Positions 45,332 through 57,100 of a DNA stretch of 64,000 nucleotides are shown one piece after another. Position numbers and translations under genes: made by a program. The notes under the pieces are model-generated. The model ran no database searches and was not told where the DNA came from. It saw nothing but the letters and a program-made list of their open reading frames with translations. The stretch comes from Lepidurus packardi (Eukaryota > Arthropoda > Branchiopoda > Notostraca > Triopsidae): NCBI GenBank assembly GCA_023053545.1, contig JAKZAN010000025.1, forward strand, positions 185,025 through 249,024, in the 5' to 3' direction. Within the stretch, counting starts at the first letter, position 1. The number at the start of each line of letters is the position of its first letter.

Positions 45332-45505
45332 TCAATGTAGTCTAATTTTGTCATTTTTGTAAAGTTTAATGAGGGGCTGGGTATGAATTTTATCGTCCAG
45401 GTAATCAGAAAACCTAGGATCATTGACAATGTCTTGTTCATCGCGAAAAGCATCTTGAATATACTTAACATAGAAACGGGTATGTTCACCGTTCACGGTG
45501 TCCAT
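45332..45505 (-). CDS. 57-residue ORF downstream of the 284-residue gene, copy 3
   Basis: One replacement, Glu47 to Lys (PLIKLYK for PLIELYK), otherwise identical to copies 1 and 2; the TAG-GT-ATG junction is kept. Confidence 0.45.
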   Translation of the reverse strand: MDTVNGEHTRFYVKYIQDAFRDEQDIVNDPRFSDYLDDKIHTQPLIKLYKNDKIRLH

Positions 45506-45507
45506 AC

Positions 45508-46362
45508 CTAAGTCTCATTCTGTAATTTCCTCTCCAAAGCCCTGATTTTTTTGTGAGCTTTTATGAGTTCCGCATTCTTCCCTCTCAAAACAGCGTGTAA
45601 CTGACAGGCCTTTTGCTTTTCACGATCATTGTTCTGCAAGCGCTTGCATAAAGCGAAATATTTTTTATACAAGTTGCGAAACTTTTGCCTGTAAGAGCAA
45701 TTGTGATTTATACTTATTGCCTGCTTTGGAATCTGTCTATGGGAAGAGGGGTTAACAACCTGAGGCTGAGAAACCGCGTTTCTTCTCTGTGAAGAAGACT
45801 CAGCATCAGAGTCAGACAGAGCAAAATTATCCTCAATTAGCACAGCCGGCTGTGAAAGCTTACTACTACCACCATTACCTGCAGATGCTTGTGGTTGTGT
45901 ACAACTACTGGTACTATTATTACTGCTGCAGTTAAAAAATTCGAATGGCTGTCTCTTGAAATTTTCGATTGTATCTAATTTTCCCGGACAACTGGTGTCA
46001 ATCTTCATCAAGCGGATTAAACCCATCTTCAGCTTTTTAGCTCGTGCAACTAATGACCTGAGCAAGTTTTCTTCACTAACGTTCAATCTAGTTCTAGAAC
46101 TACCTTCCACTTCCAGTGAAAAAATAGACACGATCCAGCTTAAAAAATCTTTTCGCTTCGCATGCTTTCTTTTAGACTGCTCCAGAAAAAGATTGTGAAG
46201 CTCAAGAACGACTCCATTACTTAAAAAAGGTTTCGGCCTGGCAATGGAAGTCCAAGTATCCAACGTCTTCAAGTGACTCTTTAATATCCCTATTTCATCA
46301 CAGAACGGACCAATACGGTCATCATCATTAACATCAGGACTTGAAGTTGAACTTGAAGCCAT
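45508..46362 (-). CDS. unrecognised 284-residue coiled-coil protein, copy 3
   Basis: Same protein as copy 1 (Leu231), with the synonymous base near codon 266 as in copy 2, so this gene too is a mosaic of the other copies' variants. Features are as described for 11807-12661. Confidence 0.8.
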   Translation of the reverse strand: MASSSTSSPDVNDDDRIGPFCDEIGILKSHLKTLDTWTSIARPKPFLSNGVVLELHNLFLEQSKRKHAKRKDFLSWIVSIFSLEVEGSSRTRLNVSEENLLRSLVARAKKLKMGLIRLMKIDTSCPGKLDTIENFKRQPFEFFNCSSNNSTSSCTQPQASAGNGGSSKLSQPAVLIEDNFALSDSDAESSSQRRNAVSQPQVVNPSSHRQIPKQAISINHNCSYRQKFRNLYKKYFALCKRLQNNDREKQKACQLHAVLRGKNAELIKAHKKIRALERKLQNET

Positions 46363-46884
46363 ACCGTAATGCGAAATGCGTTAATAACGGACTCAAATTA
46401 ACTAATTAAGTTTTACTTTGAGGTTTTACTTTGATGATAATTGATTAAATCGATTTCAATCAGTCAAGCTTAATTTTGATAGGATAATATTAATTATAAA
46501 TTAAATAAAATTGAGTTGAGTTTGACTCACAATTTGGTTGTTTTTTGGGTTCTTCTTGTCTTCGACTTGAGCTTGACGTTCACCAAGACGTTCACACGTA
46601 AGTAGGGTGTTGACACGTAGGGTGTTGTCTCAACGACTCAAGCAAAAACACTGACCAAATGGATTGGACCAAAAATGGTTTAGCTTCGCTTTAGCAGGGT
46701 GAAATTAAACTAGCTTTCAATAGAAAACCAGATATAAAAATATCTGGCTTTCTATTCAGTCGAGCCTTGAGTTCCAGATCCAGATTATCAATCCCCAAAG
46801 CGCAAACGGCTTATTTCCACGATTTCGAACCATTTTCAAAACGATCAATCTCGTTTTCTTGTACTGTGTATACCATGAGGTGAT
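46363..46884. other. upstream region of the 284-residue gene, copy 3
   Basis: Equivalent of 12662-13183, with the imperfect hairpin at 46719-46756. Confidence 0.4.
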
Positions 46885-46978
46885 GAAGGAGAAATGCAAA
46901 ACCAACCTCCCAACAAACTTTTCCTAAGGCTTAGCTTAGGAAAAGTTTGTTGGGAGGTTGGTTTTGCATTTCTCCTTC
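46885..46978. repeat. perfect 44 bp-arm hairpin, copy 3
   Basis: Exact arms 46885-46928 and 46935-46978. Confidence 0.95.
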
Positions 46979-46979
46979 T

Positions 46980-47026
46980 GAATTGCCATCTACAAGGCTT
47001 AGGCTAAGCCTTGTAGATGGCAATTC
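46980..47026. repeat. perfect 22 bp-arm hairpin, copy 3
   Basis: Exact arms around GGC. Confidence 0.95.
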
Positions 47027-47172
47027 GACGAAATTTACATCTCTATGCCGGATATTAAATCACATACACCACAAGTGTAAATTCCTAAAAATTAAGAGAA
47101 AATGTACATTCACGTACCTCTAAATTTCGTACCTCTTTTTAGTTTCAACTAAAAACCAAGCCATTATATTAG

Positions 47173-48392
47173 ATTAACTAGCTGAGATATTCTTCTTTTG
47201 GTATTGAATGACCAATTCGGTATCTCATGCTAAGATTATTTTTTTTAAAAAAATCCGCCCTAGCTGACCAGCGCACGGCTGTTGAGGCCACTGCAATGGC
47301 CGCGAAGGCAGCTTTCAACTTTTCCGTTTGGAAATTCGAAGATAGCAGCTATAAATACAGGAAAAATACCCTTAGCTAGCTCACATTCTTCTTTGATTAT
47401 TGAATGACCCGGGTGTCTCATGTCATGCTAAGATTATTTAAAAAACAAAAAAAAACATCCGCCCTAGCTGACCAGCGCACGGCTGTTGAGGCCACTGCAA
47501 TGGCCGCGAAGGCAGCTTTCAACTTTTCCGTTTGGAAATTCGAAGATAGCAGCTATAAATACAGGAAAAATACCCTTAGCTAGCTCACATTCTTCTTCGA
47601 TTATTGAATGACCCGGGTGTCTCATGTCATGCTAAGATTATTTAAAAAACAAAAAAAACATCCGCCCTAGCTGACCAGCGCACGGCTGTTGAGGCCACTG
47701 CAATGGCCGCGAAGGCAGCTTTCAACTTTTCCGTTTGGAAATTCGAAGATAGCAGCTATAAATACAGGAAAAATACCCTTAGCTAGCTCACATTCTTCTT
47801 GATTATTGAATGACCCGGGAGTCTCATGTCATGCTAAGATTACAGTATTTAAAAAACAAAAAAAACATCCGCCCTAGCTGACCAGCGCACGGCTGTTGAG
47901 GCCACTGCAATGGCCGCGAAGGCAGCTTTCAACTTTTCCGTTTGGAAATTCGAAGATAGCAGCTATAAATACAGGAAAAATACCCTTAGCTAGCTCACAT
48001 TCTTCTTGATTATTGAATGACCCGGGAGTCTCATGTCATGCTAAGATTATTTAAAAAACAAAAAAAACATCCGCCCTAGCTGACCAGCGCACGGCTGTTG
48101 AGGCCACTGCAATGGCCGCGAAGGCAGCTTTCAACTTTTCCGTTTGGAAATTCGAAGATAGCAGCTATAAATACAGGAAAAATACCCTTAGCTAGCTCAC
48201 ATTCTTCTTGATTATTGAATGACCCGGGAGTCTCATGTCATGCTAAGATTACAGTATTTAAAAAACAAAAAAAACATCCGCCCTAGCTGACCAGCAGCGC
48301 ACGGCTGTTGAGGCCACTGCAATGGCCGCGAAGGCAGCTTTCCATTTCAACTTTTCAGTTTAGTAATTCAAAGATAGCAGTTATAAAATAGA
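47173..48392 (+). repeat. 207 bp TATA-containing tandem array, copy 3 (6 monomers)
   Basis: Six monomers; the first three and the diverged last one correspond to edge monomers of the longer arrays, so expansion or loss has happened in the middle. Confidence 0.93.
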
Positions 48393-49525
48393 GCTATCTA
48401 CTAAGGGCCTTTGTAGATATAGCTCTGATTATTTTCTTCAGTAATAAAGTGCTAGTTCGAAATCGCGAATGAATTATATTTAAAACATTCTAACATTTAC
48501 AGTGTAACGCACAGTACAGCTGCTGGGAAAACCTCCCTCAATTCTGTATTTTCGTAAGATCTGTTTTGCTGAAAAAACAATTAACTAAAACACTTACGCC
48601 TTACAATATAAATGAAAATAAGGCAGACCATTCTAAATTATACAATAGAAGTCGCTTTTTTATGCCCACCGCTGTGCTGCTTACCATTAACATTGATTAA
48701 GCGGCACTTGTTCGGCAACGTAGAAAAGGGAAGGATAAGCTACCTGCAGGCAAAGTGGGCGAACAAGATGGCCGAACAAGCCCCACCTTCTGGGATATTG
48801 ACTTCAGGACAAAATCAAGTGTGGTCTACAATTATATTTTTGGAAAATCGGAGGTAACAGATAAAATTCTGAAAAAAATTACTGTGGGAAAGGAACATGT
48901 GTCTAGTTAACCACAATATGCAGGGTTGATTTAATTTTTATTTAAACACTATACTTTCTACAAAACATGTCGTTTAACTCTAAAATATCTTTTACATTAA
49001 CAGTTATTTCACTGTCCGACATTCGTGACGGGTGCCTACTCCAACGTTCTACAAAATAGAAAAAGAACGGTTTAGTTACGTGAACGCGTGGATTTTCCAA
49101 AATTAAAATTCTAAAAAACACCCGATGTCAAGTCGCAATACACAAAAAGTGAAAGGTCGACCGGCCTCCCTATTAGGGAGGCCGGTCGAATTTTTCAAAA
49201 TTGTCTGACAGGCATGAAAATGGTCTCAAAAAATCCTTGATTTTTTTGTAAGATTTATAGTGGAAAAACTAAGAAAATCGGACAGATAGTTTTTGAGATA
49301 AAGCACTTTATATGGTCATTTTTGATGGGAAAAACGTCCGCATTTCCTATGTTAAAAGAAAACGCAGAAGTCGTCGAGGTCAGAGTTGGCTGTGCTAGCA
49401 AGCTATTCCCTGAGCAACCCCACTCCACCCAGTTTTACCACCCCCTGCTACTCTTTCCCGTCCCTGTTTGCTGTAATCCCCTTAATTTGTCCAAATTGGT
49501 TAAAGAACAAGCGGTGTGTTCTAAT
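48393..49525. other. right subterminal region, copy 3
   Basis: Equivalent of 16101-17232, with the bulged hairpin at 48390-48426. No convincing gene. Confidence 0.4.
49157..49189. repeat. perfect 15 bp-arm GC-rich hairpin, copy 3
   Basis: Identical to 16864-16896. Confidence 0.93.
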
Positions 49526-49705
49526 GTACAGTCATGAGCAAAAAAAACTGCTCAGCCAAAGCGCAGAGGTCTAATTAGGCCTCTTGAGGCTGATTTACCT
49601 CCATTAGTGGGTGAAAGAGCTTGAACCAATCGGTTACAAGGTGCGCCCGGGAAATTCAAAGGTTTTGTTGATATATAAAAATATGTATGACTAAATCCCT
49701 TCGTT
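49526..49705 (-). repeat. right TIR, uninterrupted (copy 3)
   Basis: 180 bp, same as 17233-17412. Confidence 0.9.
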
Positions 49706-49980
49706 GGAGATTAAAATTCTAAAATTAAGCGAGAAAGCGGATATGTTATAATCTCCTTTATTTGTTTTAATTTCCTTTATTTTAAACTCCAATAACGTGC
49801 CTTTTTAGCCAATCCAACATAAGAAACGAAGATACGCTCTGGGAAGAGGCAAGCTGAGTATGGGAACAATTAGCTGATAATTCAGATTTCTGGCTAAAGC
49901 TGGTTGACTCTATGCCACGGAGACTACATGCGTGTATCGAAAATAATGGTGGTATAACAAAGTATTAACAGATCACATGA
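49706..49980. other. 275 bp inter-unit spacer, copy 4
   Basis: Carries the copy 2 variants (TTCAGATTTC, GACTACATGCG). Confidence 0.75.
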
Positions 49981-50093
49981 AACGAAGGAATATAGTCATA
50001 CATATTTTTATATATCAACAAAACCTTTGAATTTCCCGGGCGCACCTTGTAACCGATTGGTTCAAGCTCTTTCACCCACTAATGAAGGTAAAT
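49981..50093 (+). repeat. left TIR, outer segment (copy 4)
   Basis: Same 113 bp as 1400-1512. Confidence 0.85.
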
Positions 50094-50216
50094 GGATTGG
50101 CTATCACAACCCTTCTTCTAGACCGCGGCAACCGCTGCAACTCGCATAAAAGCGGGTTCAGCCATGTTAGGGGAGGGGCTAGCGATCCGCTGCGAGGGTT
50201 GCATGCCGCAGCACAC

Positions 50217-50254
50217 TATATAAGGCCGTTGCATTGAACCATTCTTCCTTCAGT
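50217..50254 (+). promoter_or_regulatory. TATA box and initiator of the copy 4 OTU gene
   Basis: Unchanged TATATAAG and TTCAGT pair; the start codon follows at 50540. Confidence 0.55.
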
Positions 50255-50539
50255 CCTTCACTGTGTTTCGCATGTTAGCTAGCAATTGTAGCGTAGTGCC
50301 TTATAGTGTAGTTCTTCTAACCCGGATTAATTATTTAATGTAGTTCCTCTTAACCTTGGATTAGATTTTTCAGTAAGGTTATTTTTTATTGCATTCTGTG
50401 TTTCCCTTTGACTTTTTTCTTGGATTGATTATTTAGTTCTGTTCTTCTTTAACCCGGATTATTTTTTTCCCTCTTAACCCTGGATTAGATTATTTGACTT
50501 TTTTCTTCTAACAGATTAACCCTTTCTCTCTTTACTAAT

Positions 50540-51700
50540 ATGAGTAAATCAAGGGCGCAGTTTTTTAAAAATTGTCTACGCGATCTTGAACGTAGAGCAA
50601 ATTTGCCTGCGTCGGCCTACGATAGTTCTTCAAGAGCGCCCATACTGATTAGTAACGAACATTTCGAGAAGTTTAGGCAGGCGTGTTTTTCAAAGAAAAC
50701 AGAGTTCGATGCTTACCCTCTCCCGAAGCGTATGGCAATATGGCAATCTCAGAGTTTTAATATTGACCAAATTGACACAACTGCTTCCAGTACTTTGCCC
50801 GAGCGTTTGAGCGAATGTTTAGCTTTGTGCAGCAATGGAGATGGGAATTGTTTCTACAATTCCGCTTCTTTGTCTTTGTTCGGCAACCAAAGGCATGCCG
50901 TTGAGTTGCGCTGCCGAGTTGTGGTCGAATTAGCAACCAATTATGAGTTGTACTCCAGGGAGTCGGCAGGATACCTCTCGATGAAACAAATTGGAACCCT
51001 AGTCGAGTACTCAGGATTCACTTTCGACCGTGTTAAATTCACGGGCGTTGACTCAGTGTGCCCTACAGGTATTCCACCGGCGGAAGACTGTTTTAAGTAC
51101 TATTCCATGGAACACGCCAGGGATCGGGAATATTCGAGCATTATTGCATTCCCAGCTTTGGCTAATGTTTGTAAGATAGCCGTGGAGTCAGTTTATCCGA
51201 AAGCGGATGGAATCAGAGCATCTCACCAAGCGAATTTCTTAAACGAGACGTTTTCACCAAGCGGTGCCGTTTCCTCTGAAACTATTCGAATTTTGTGGAC
51301 TGGGCTTTTGGCAAACTTCACGAAGAAGGAAAATGGACGTTTAGTCCCTCCAACATCCTGGAATCCCAATCATTTTGTGCCTGTGATTGAGCGTGCTAGT
51401 CAGTCACCCCTCTTTTTGTCAGAGAACTGCACTCTTCCGGTTCTTGATGTGGTAGAAACTGCGTCAGTTATTCCCAGTCATCCAATTGAAACTGCAAATG
51501 TGATAACACCTGTTGCAGTTTCTTTTTGCAGCTCTATGCAAAATAGTAGTAGCGCTGTTAGTTCAGGGCTTCGCGAGTCGTTCTCGCATGAAAATTCAAG
51601 CTCAGATTTTGAATTGTCTGTCCCAAAAGCTTTTGCCGCAAATAATGGAGAGCACGAAGAAAATGTCACTAAAGCCTTTTTTCCCAAAACCATTGTTTAA
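50540..51700 (+). CDS. OTU-like cysteine protease, intact, copy 4
   Basis: 386 residues, identical in translation to the gene at 18247-19407, including Trp68, Asp163, C104 of the DGNC box and H278 of the NHFVP box. Two identical open copies separated by a broken one show that function could persist even though half the visible copies are dead. Domain layout and expected role are as described for the copy at 18247. Confidence 0.88.
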   Translation: MSKSRAQFFKNCLRDLERRANLPASAYDSSSRAPILISNEHFEKFRQACFSKKTEFDAYPLPKRMAIWQSQSFNIDQIDTTASSTLPERLSECLALCSNGDGNCFYNSASLSLFGNQRHAVELRCRVVVELATNYELYSRESAGYLSMKQIGTLVEYSGFTFDRVKFTGVDSVCPTGIPPAEDCFKYYSMEHARDREYSSIIAFPALANVCKIAVESVYPKADGIRASHQANFLNETFSPSGAVSSETIRILWTGLLANFTKKENGRLVPPTSWNPNHFVPVIERASQSPLFLSENCTLPVLDVVETASVIPSHPIETANVITPVAVSFCSSMQNSSSAVSSGLRESFSHENSSSDFELSVPKAFAANNGEHEENVTKAFFPKTIV

Positions 51701-52510
51701 GCAAATATAAACTGACTGTATTCGAAACCGTAGGAGCTTATATACGGGTAGTTCAGGACGCAAATATAGAAAGTACAATACAACAATAAGTCGTCCGAGT
51801 GCGGTCAATCAACAGTACAAGTAGAATAAGGTCAGATCACAGACTTACGTCAAATACCAAACAGAATCCCCCAACACCAAGGTTAATTAATACGAATACA
51901 CATCCTTACACAAATACAACATTCCCTTTCTTTCCGGGGCATACATTTATCAAGGATACGATCATACGCTTTGAAACTCTCGATATGGCCGTCACGAAAA
52001 AAAGGCTTCCCTATTTTAGAGCTCCGGAAATTCTATGGGTCAAAGTAATATTCGTTACACCATAAGTAATAAGTTTACCAGTCATACTTGGTGTCTTACA
52101 AGAAGAATGGAACGAAGAAAAAAGTCAGCAGCAGCATCATACGTTCCCAAAGAAAAGTTTCGAACTTCTCGTCCTTTATTTTTTGTATTTAAGGTTTTTA
52201 TTTTTTACTTAAGGTATTAATTAAAAGCATAATTCGGGCAATGGTCTTCTTAGTTAAAACTTGTTACTAAACAACAAAGGATGAGGCTGTTGGGGTAACA
52301 TTCAACTTTCACTGTACGTTTTTAGTCATATCAATATCCATTCCGTTTTATTTCTCAGTTGTCAAAAACCATACTGAACACATAATATTTATTCTTTTGG
52401 TTCTAAGCACCCTCGGGCGTCAGCCGCGGCAAAGCATGGGGAGAAAAATACAGATCACGTGCAACACTGTTGGTTTATGTGTTTTGCTGCTTTTAAGCCA
52501 ACTCCTACAA
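51701..52510 (+). other. 3' region of the OTU insertion, copy 4
   Basis: Carries C in GGCTTCCC like copy 3. No further gene. Confidence 0.4.
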
Positions 52511-52607
52511 CATGCCTAAACCCGCTTTTATGCGAGTTGCAGCGGATTGCCGCGGTCTGGAAAAACTGGAAAGGTGGGGTTGCAATAGCCTAACGTTGAA
52601 GGTAAAT

Positions 52608-52674
52608 CAGTCTCAAGAGGCCTAATTAGACCTCTGCGCTTTGGCTGAGCAGTTTTTTTTGCTCATGACTGTAC
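52608..52674 (+). repeat. left TIR, inner segment (copy 4)
   Basis: Same 67 bp as 4027-4093. Confidence 0.88.
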
Positions 52675-54132
52675 TTTATATTAACCTGTGAACTAATAAG
52701 CCACTTCACTAGTACGTATAAATATTACTATTATGCTTTATTGACTTACAGCTTCAACTGTCTTAAACATGGTGTGTTTAGAACCCGCATTCTCGAACCG
52801 CGAACTCGGTTTCAGTTTGGTGCAGTTGCCGCGAACAGATGTTTGTTACCGGTGTTCTAGATCTTTTTAAACAAATTATATCACTCACATAAATAGGCCA
52901 TTATTGATATGATCGGCGTTGACCCTAAATTGGCAGTGATTTGATTGATTTTTTTCGGAAAATTTACAGATCTGATCCAGAACACTGCATGTTACAGCAT
53001 CTAGCAAAAATTATATAACCAAAATAAAAAAAAAATCATCGTCAAAGATCTTTTTCATAGCATATTTTTTATTATTATTTTTTTTTTAGATTAAAAAATT
53101 AATATACAAAAAATACGTCCAGCGAATAAACGTTACAGGAATCAGGAATAAGCGGCAAAAGAATTTATTATATTCACAGGAATTTACATAAGCGGCACAG
53201 GAATTTAGAAAAGAAATATAAAAAATTAAAATTACAAAATGTACGCATGTACAAAATTAAAAAATTAAACAATTAAAACATTAAAACATTACAAAATTAC
53301 AAATTTCTTTATGTTAAATCGGTTCTTTATGTTAGGTATTGGGAGTCCGTTGCTTTACCGCATGGAACTAATGGATTTGCGTCCGCGTGTCCTTTCTGTG
53401 CGATTCCGTTGGAGGAGTGGTCTAATCTTATTATTATATTGCAAAAATCTTAAATGAAGTCTTCTTTTTTTTGTTTATCTGTAGTCTTTTTAGGGTTAGT
53501 ATTAATTTATTAAGTTTTTATAGCTTATAAAGAGCGTAGCACTGAAGATGCTAAGGAAGTTTTAGAATTTGAAAACATTAAAAAATTTAATTTTTTAACA
53601 AGAGTTAGCAGTTCTGTTTTTCCTTTTATTGTTTTCCTTTTATGTTATTAATTGATTATTAATGATCGGTTAGAATGTGTCAAGATAATTTATTTTTACG
53701 ATAATTTATTTTGTCATAAATATAACATATTGTGATTGTTGAATTGTAACGTGTATTTAAGTTTTACTACTATCAATGGGGACTGGGTACAGATTTAAAA
53801 GTAAGGATACGGAAAGGTACGGTGAGGCGGCTCGGGTATCGGCTGCATATTGGCTTCGACGTCTGTATGGCTTCGGGCGGACTCGGTCCACGATGGCGGG
53901 GCGTTGTAAGCCACACATTTATTTACAACAACGAGTGTAAAGGTTCTGTTAAAGAACACCAATACAACACTTGTCATAAAAAATGTGGGGCTCCTTTACT
54001 TATCTATCATTGTTAGACTACCTATGTAAGGATTAATTCCCAGTGCAATATTTTCCTTTTTACGGCATTATACACAGATAAAAGATATATGCACATATAA
54101 ACAGTAAAGCTACCCTCCATAAAAAGCTTTCT
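52675..54132. other. AT-rich non-coding stretch, copy 4
   Basis: Equivalent of 4094-5549; nothing new seen. Confidence 0.5.
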
Positions 54133-57100
54133 GTTATTTGCATTCAAAAAACCGAAAGGCATTTAAAGTACGCGAAATCAATACATAGATATAAACGAAA
54201 TTTCGACATTTGAAGAAAGCACAGTTAAGGCAATCTAATTTTGTCGTTTTTATCAATTATTATATTATATTATTTGCATGCAAAAAACGAAATTTCGACA
54301 TTTGAAGAAAGCACAGTTAAGGCAATCTAATTTTGTCGTTTTTATCAATTATTATATTATATTATTTGCATGCAAAAAACGAAATTTCGACATTTGAAGA
54401 AAGCACAGTTAAGGCAATCTAATTTTGTCGTTTTTATCAATTATTATATTATATTATTTGCATGCAAAAAACGAAATTTCGACATTTGAAGAAAGCACAG
54501 TTAAGGCAATCTAATTTTGTCGTTTTTATCAATTATTATATTATATTATTTGCATGCAAAAAACGAAATTTCGACATTTGAAGAAAGCACAGTTAAGGCA
54601 ATCTAATTTTGTCGTTTTTATCAATTATTATATTATATTATTTGCATGCAAAAAACGAAATTTCGACATTTGAAGAAAGCACAGTTAAGGCAATCTAATT
54701 TTGTCGTTTTTATCAATTATTATATTATATTATTTGCATGCAAAAAACCGAAAGGCATTTAAAGTACGCGAAATCAATACATAGATATAAACGAAATTTC
54801 GACATTTGAAGAAAGCACAGTTAAGGCAATCTAATTTTGTCGTTTTTATCAATTATTATATTATATTATTTGCATGCAAAAAACGAAATTTCGACATTTG
54901 AAGAAAGCACAGTTAAGGCAATCTAATTTTGTCGTTTTTATCAATTATTATATTATATTATTTGCATGCAAAAAACGAAATTTCGACATTTGAAGAAAGC
55001 ACAGTTAAGGCAATCTAATTTTGTCGTTTTTATCAATTATTATATTATATTATTTGCATGCAAAAAACGAAATTTCGACATTTGAAGAAAGCACAGTTAA
55101 GGCAATCTAATTTTGTCGTTTTTATCAATTATTATATTATATTATTTGCATGCAAAAAACCGAAAGGCATTTAAAGTACGCGAAATCAATACATAGATAT
55201 AAACGAAATTTCGACATTTGAAGAAAGCACAGTTAAGGCAATCTAATTTTGTCGTTTTTATCAATTATTATATTATATTATTTGCATGCAAAAAACGAAA
55301 TTTCGACATTTGAAGAAAGCACAGTTAAGGTAATCTAATTTTGTCGTTTTTATCAATTATTATATTATATTATTTGCATGCAAAAAACCGAAAGGCATTT
55401 AAAGTACGCGAAATCAATACATAGATATAAACGAAATTTCGACATTTGAAGAAAGCACAGTTAAGGCAATCTAATTTTGTCGTTTTTATCAATTATTATA
55501 TTATATTATTTGCATGCAAAAAACGAAATTTCGACATTTGAAGAAAGCACAGTTAAGGCAATCTAATTTTGTCGTTTTTATCAATTATTATATTATATTA
55601 TTTGCATGCAAAAAACGAAATTTCGACATTTGAAGAAAGCACAGTTAAGGCAATCTAATTTTGTCGTTTTTATCAATTATTATATTATATTATTTGCATG
55701 CAAAAAACCGAAAGGCATTTAAAGTACGCGAAATCAATACATAGATATAAACGAAATTTCGACATTTGAAGAAAGCATAGTTAAGGCAATCTAATTTTGT
55801 CGTTTTTATCAATTATTATATTATATTATTTGCATGCAAAAAACGAAATTTCGACATTTGAAGAAAGCACAGTTAAGGCAATCTAATTTTGTCGTTTTTA
55901 TCAATTATTATATTATATTATTTGCATGCAAAAAACGAAATTTCGACATTTGAAGAAAGCACAGTTAAGGCAATCTAATTTTGTCGTTTTTATCAATTAT
56001 TATATTATATTATTTGCATGCAAAAAACGAAATTTCGACATTTGAAGAAAGCACAGTTAAGGCAATCTAATTTTGTCGTTTTTATCAATTATTATATTAT
56101 ATTATTTGCATGCAAAAAACCGAAAGGCATTTAAAGTACGCGAAATCAATACATAGATATAAACGAAATTTCGACATTTGAAGAAAGCACAGTTAAGGCA
56201 ATCTAATTTTGTCGTTTTTATCAATTATTATATTATATTATTTGCATGCAAAAAACGAAATTTCGACATTTGAAGAAAGCACAGTTAAGGCAATCTAATT
56301 TTGTCGTTTTTATCAATTATTATATTATATTATTTGCATGCAAAAAACGAAATTTCGACATTTGAAGAAAGCACAGTTAAGGCAATCTAATTTTGTCGTT
56401 TTTATCAATTATTATATTATATTATTTGCATGCAAAAAACGAAATTTCGACATTTGAAGAAAGCACAGTTAAGGCAATCTAATTTTGTCGTTTTTATCAA
56501 TTATTATATTATATTATTTGCATGCAAAAAACCGAAAGGCATTTAAAGTACGCGAAATCAATACATAGATATAAACGAAATTTCGACATTTGAAGAAAGC
56601 ACAGTTAAGGCAATCTAATTTTGTCGTTTTTATCAATTATTATATTATATTATTTGCATGCAAAAAACGAAATTTCGACATTTGAAGAAAGCACAGTTAA
56701 GGTAATCTAATTTTGTCGTTTTTATCAATTATTATATTATATTATTTGCATGCAAAAAACCGAAAGGCATTTAAAGTACGCGAAATCAATACATAGATAT
56801 AAACGAAATTTCGACATTTGAAGAAAGCACAGTTAAGGCAATCTAATTTTGTCGTTTTTATCAATTATTATATTATATTATTTGCATGCAAAAAACGAAA
56901 TTTCGACATTTGAAGAAAGCACAGTTAAGGCAATCTAATTTTGTCGTTTTTATCAATTATTATATTATATTATTTGCATGCAAAAAACGAAATTTCGACA
57001 TTTGAAGAAAGCACAGTTAAGGCAATCTAATTTTGTCGTTTTTATCAATTATTATATTATATTATTTGCATGCAAAAAACCGAAAGGCATTTAAAGTACG

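Larger units (their letters stand above)
36428..49705 (+). mobile_element. giant TIR-bounded composite unit, copy 3
   Basis: 13.3 kb, the shortest complete copy, because it has the fewest monomers in both arrays (about 48 and 6). Left TIR at 36428-36540 and 39055-39121, right TIR at 49526-49705. Confidence 0.7.
50094..52596 (+). mobile_element. nested OTU-bearing insertion, copy 4
   Basis: Flanked by TGAAGGTAAAT at 50083-50093 and 52597-52607; carries an intact OTU frame. Confidence 0.75.
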
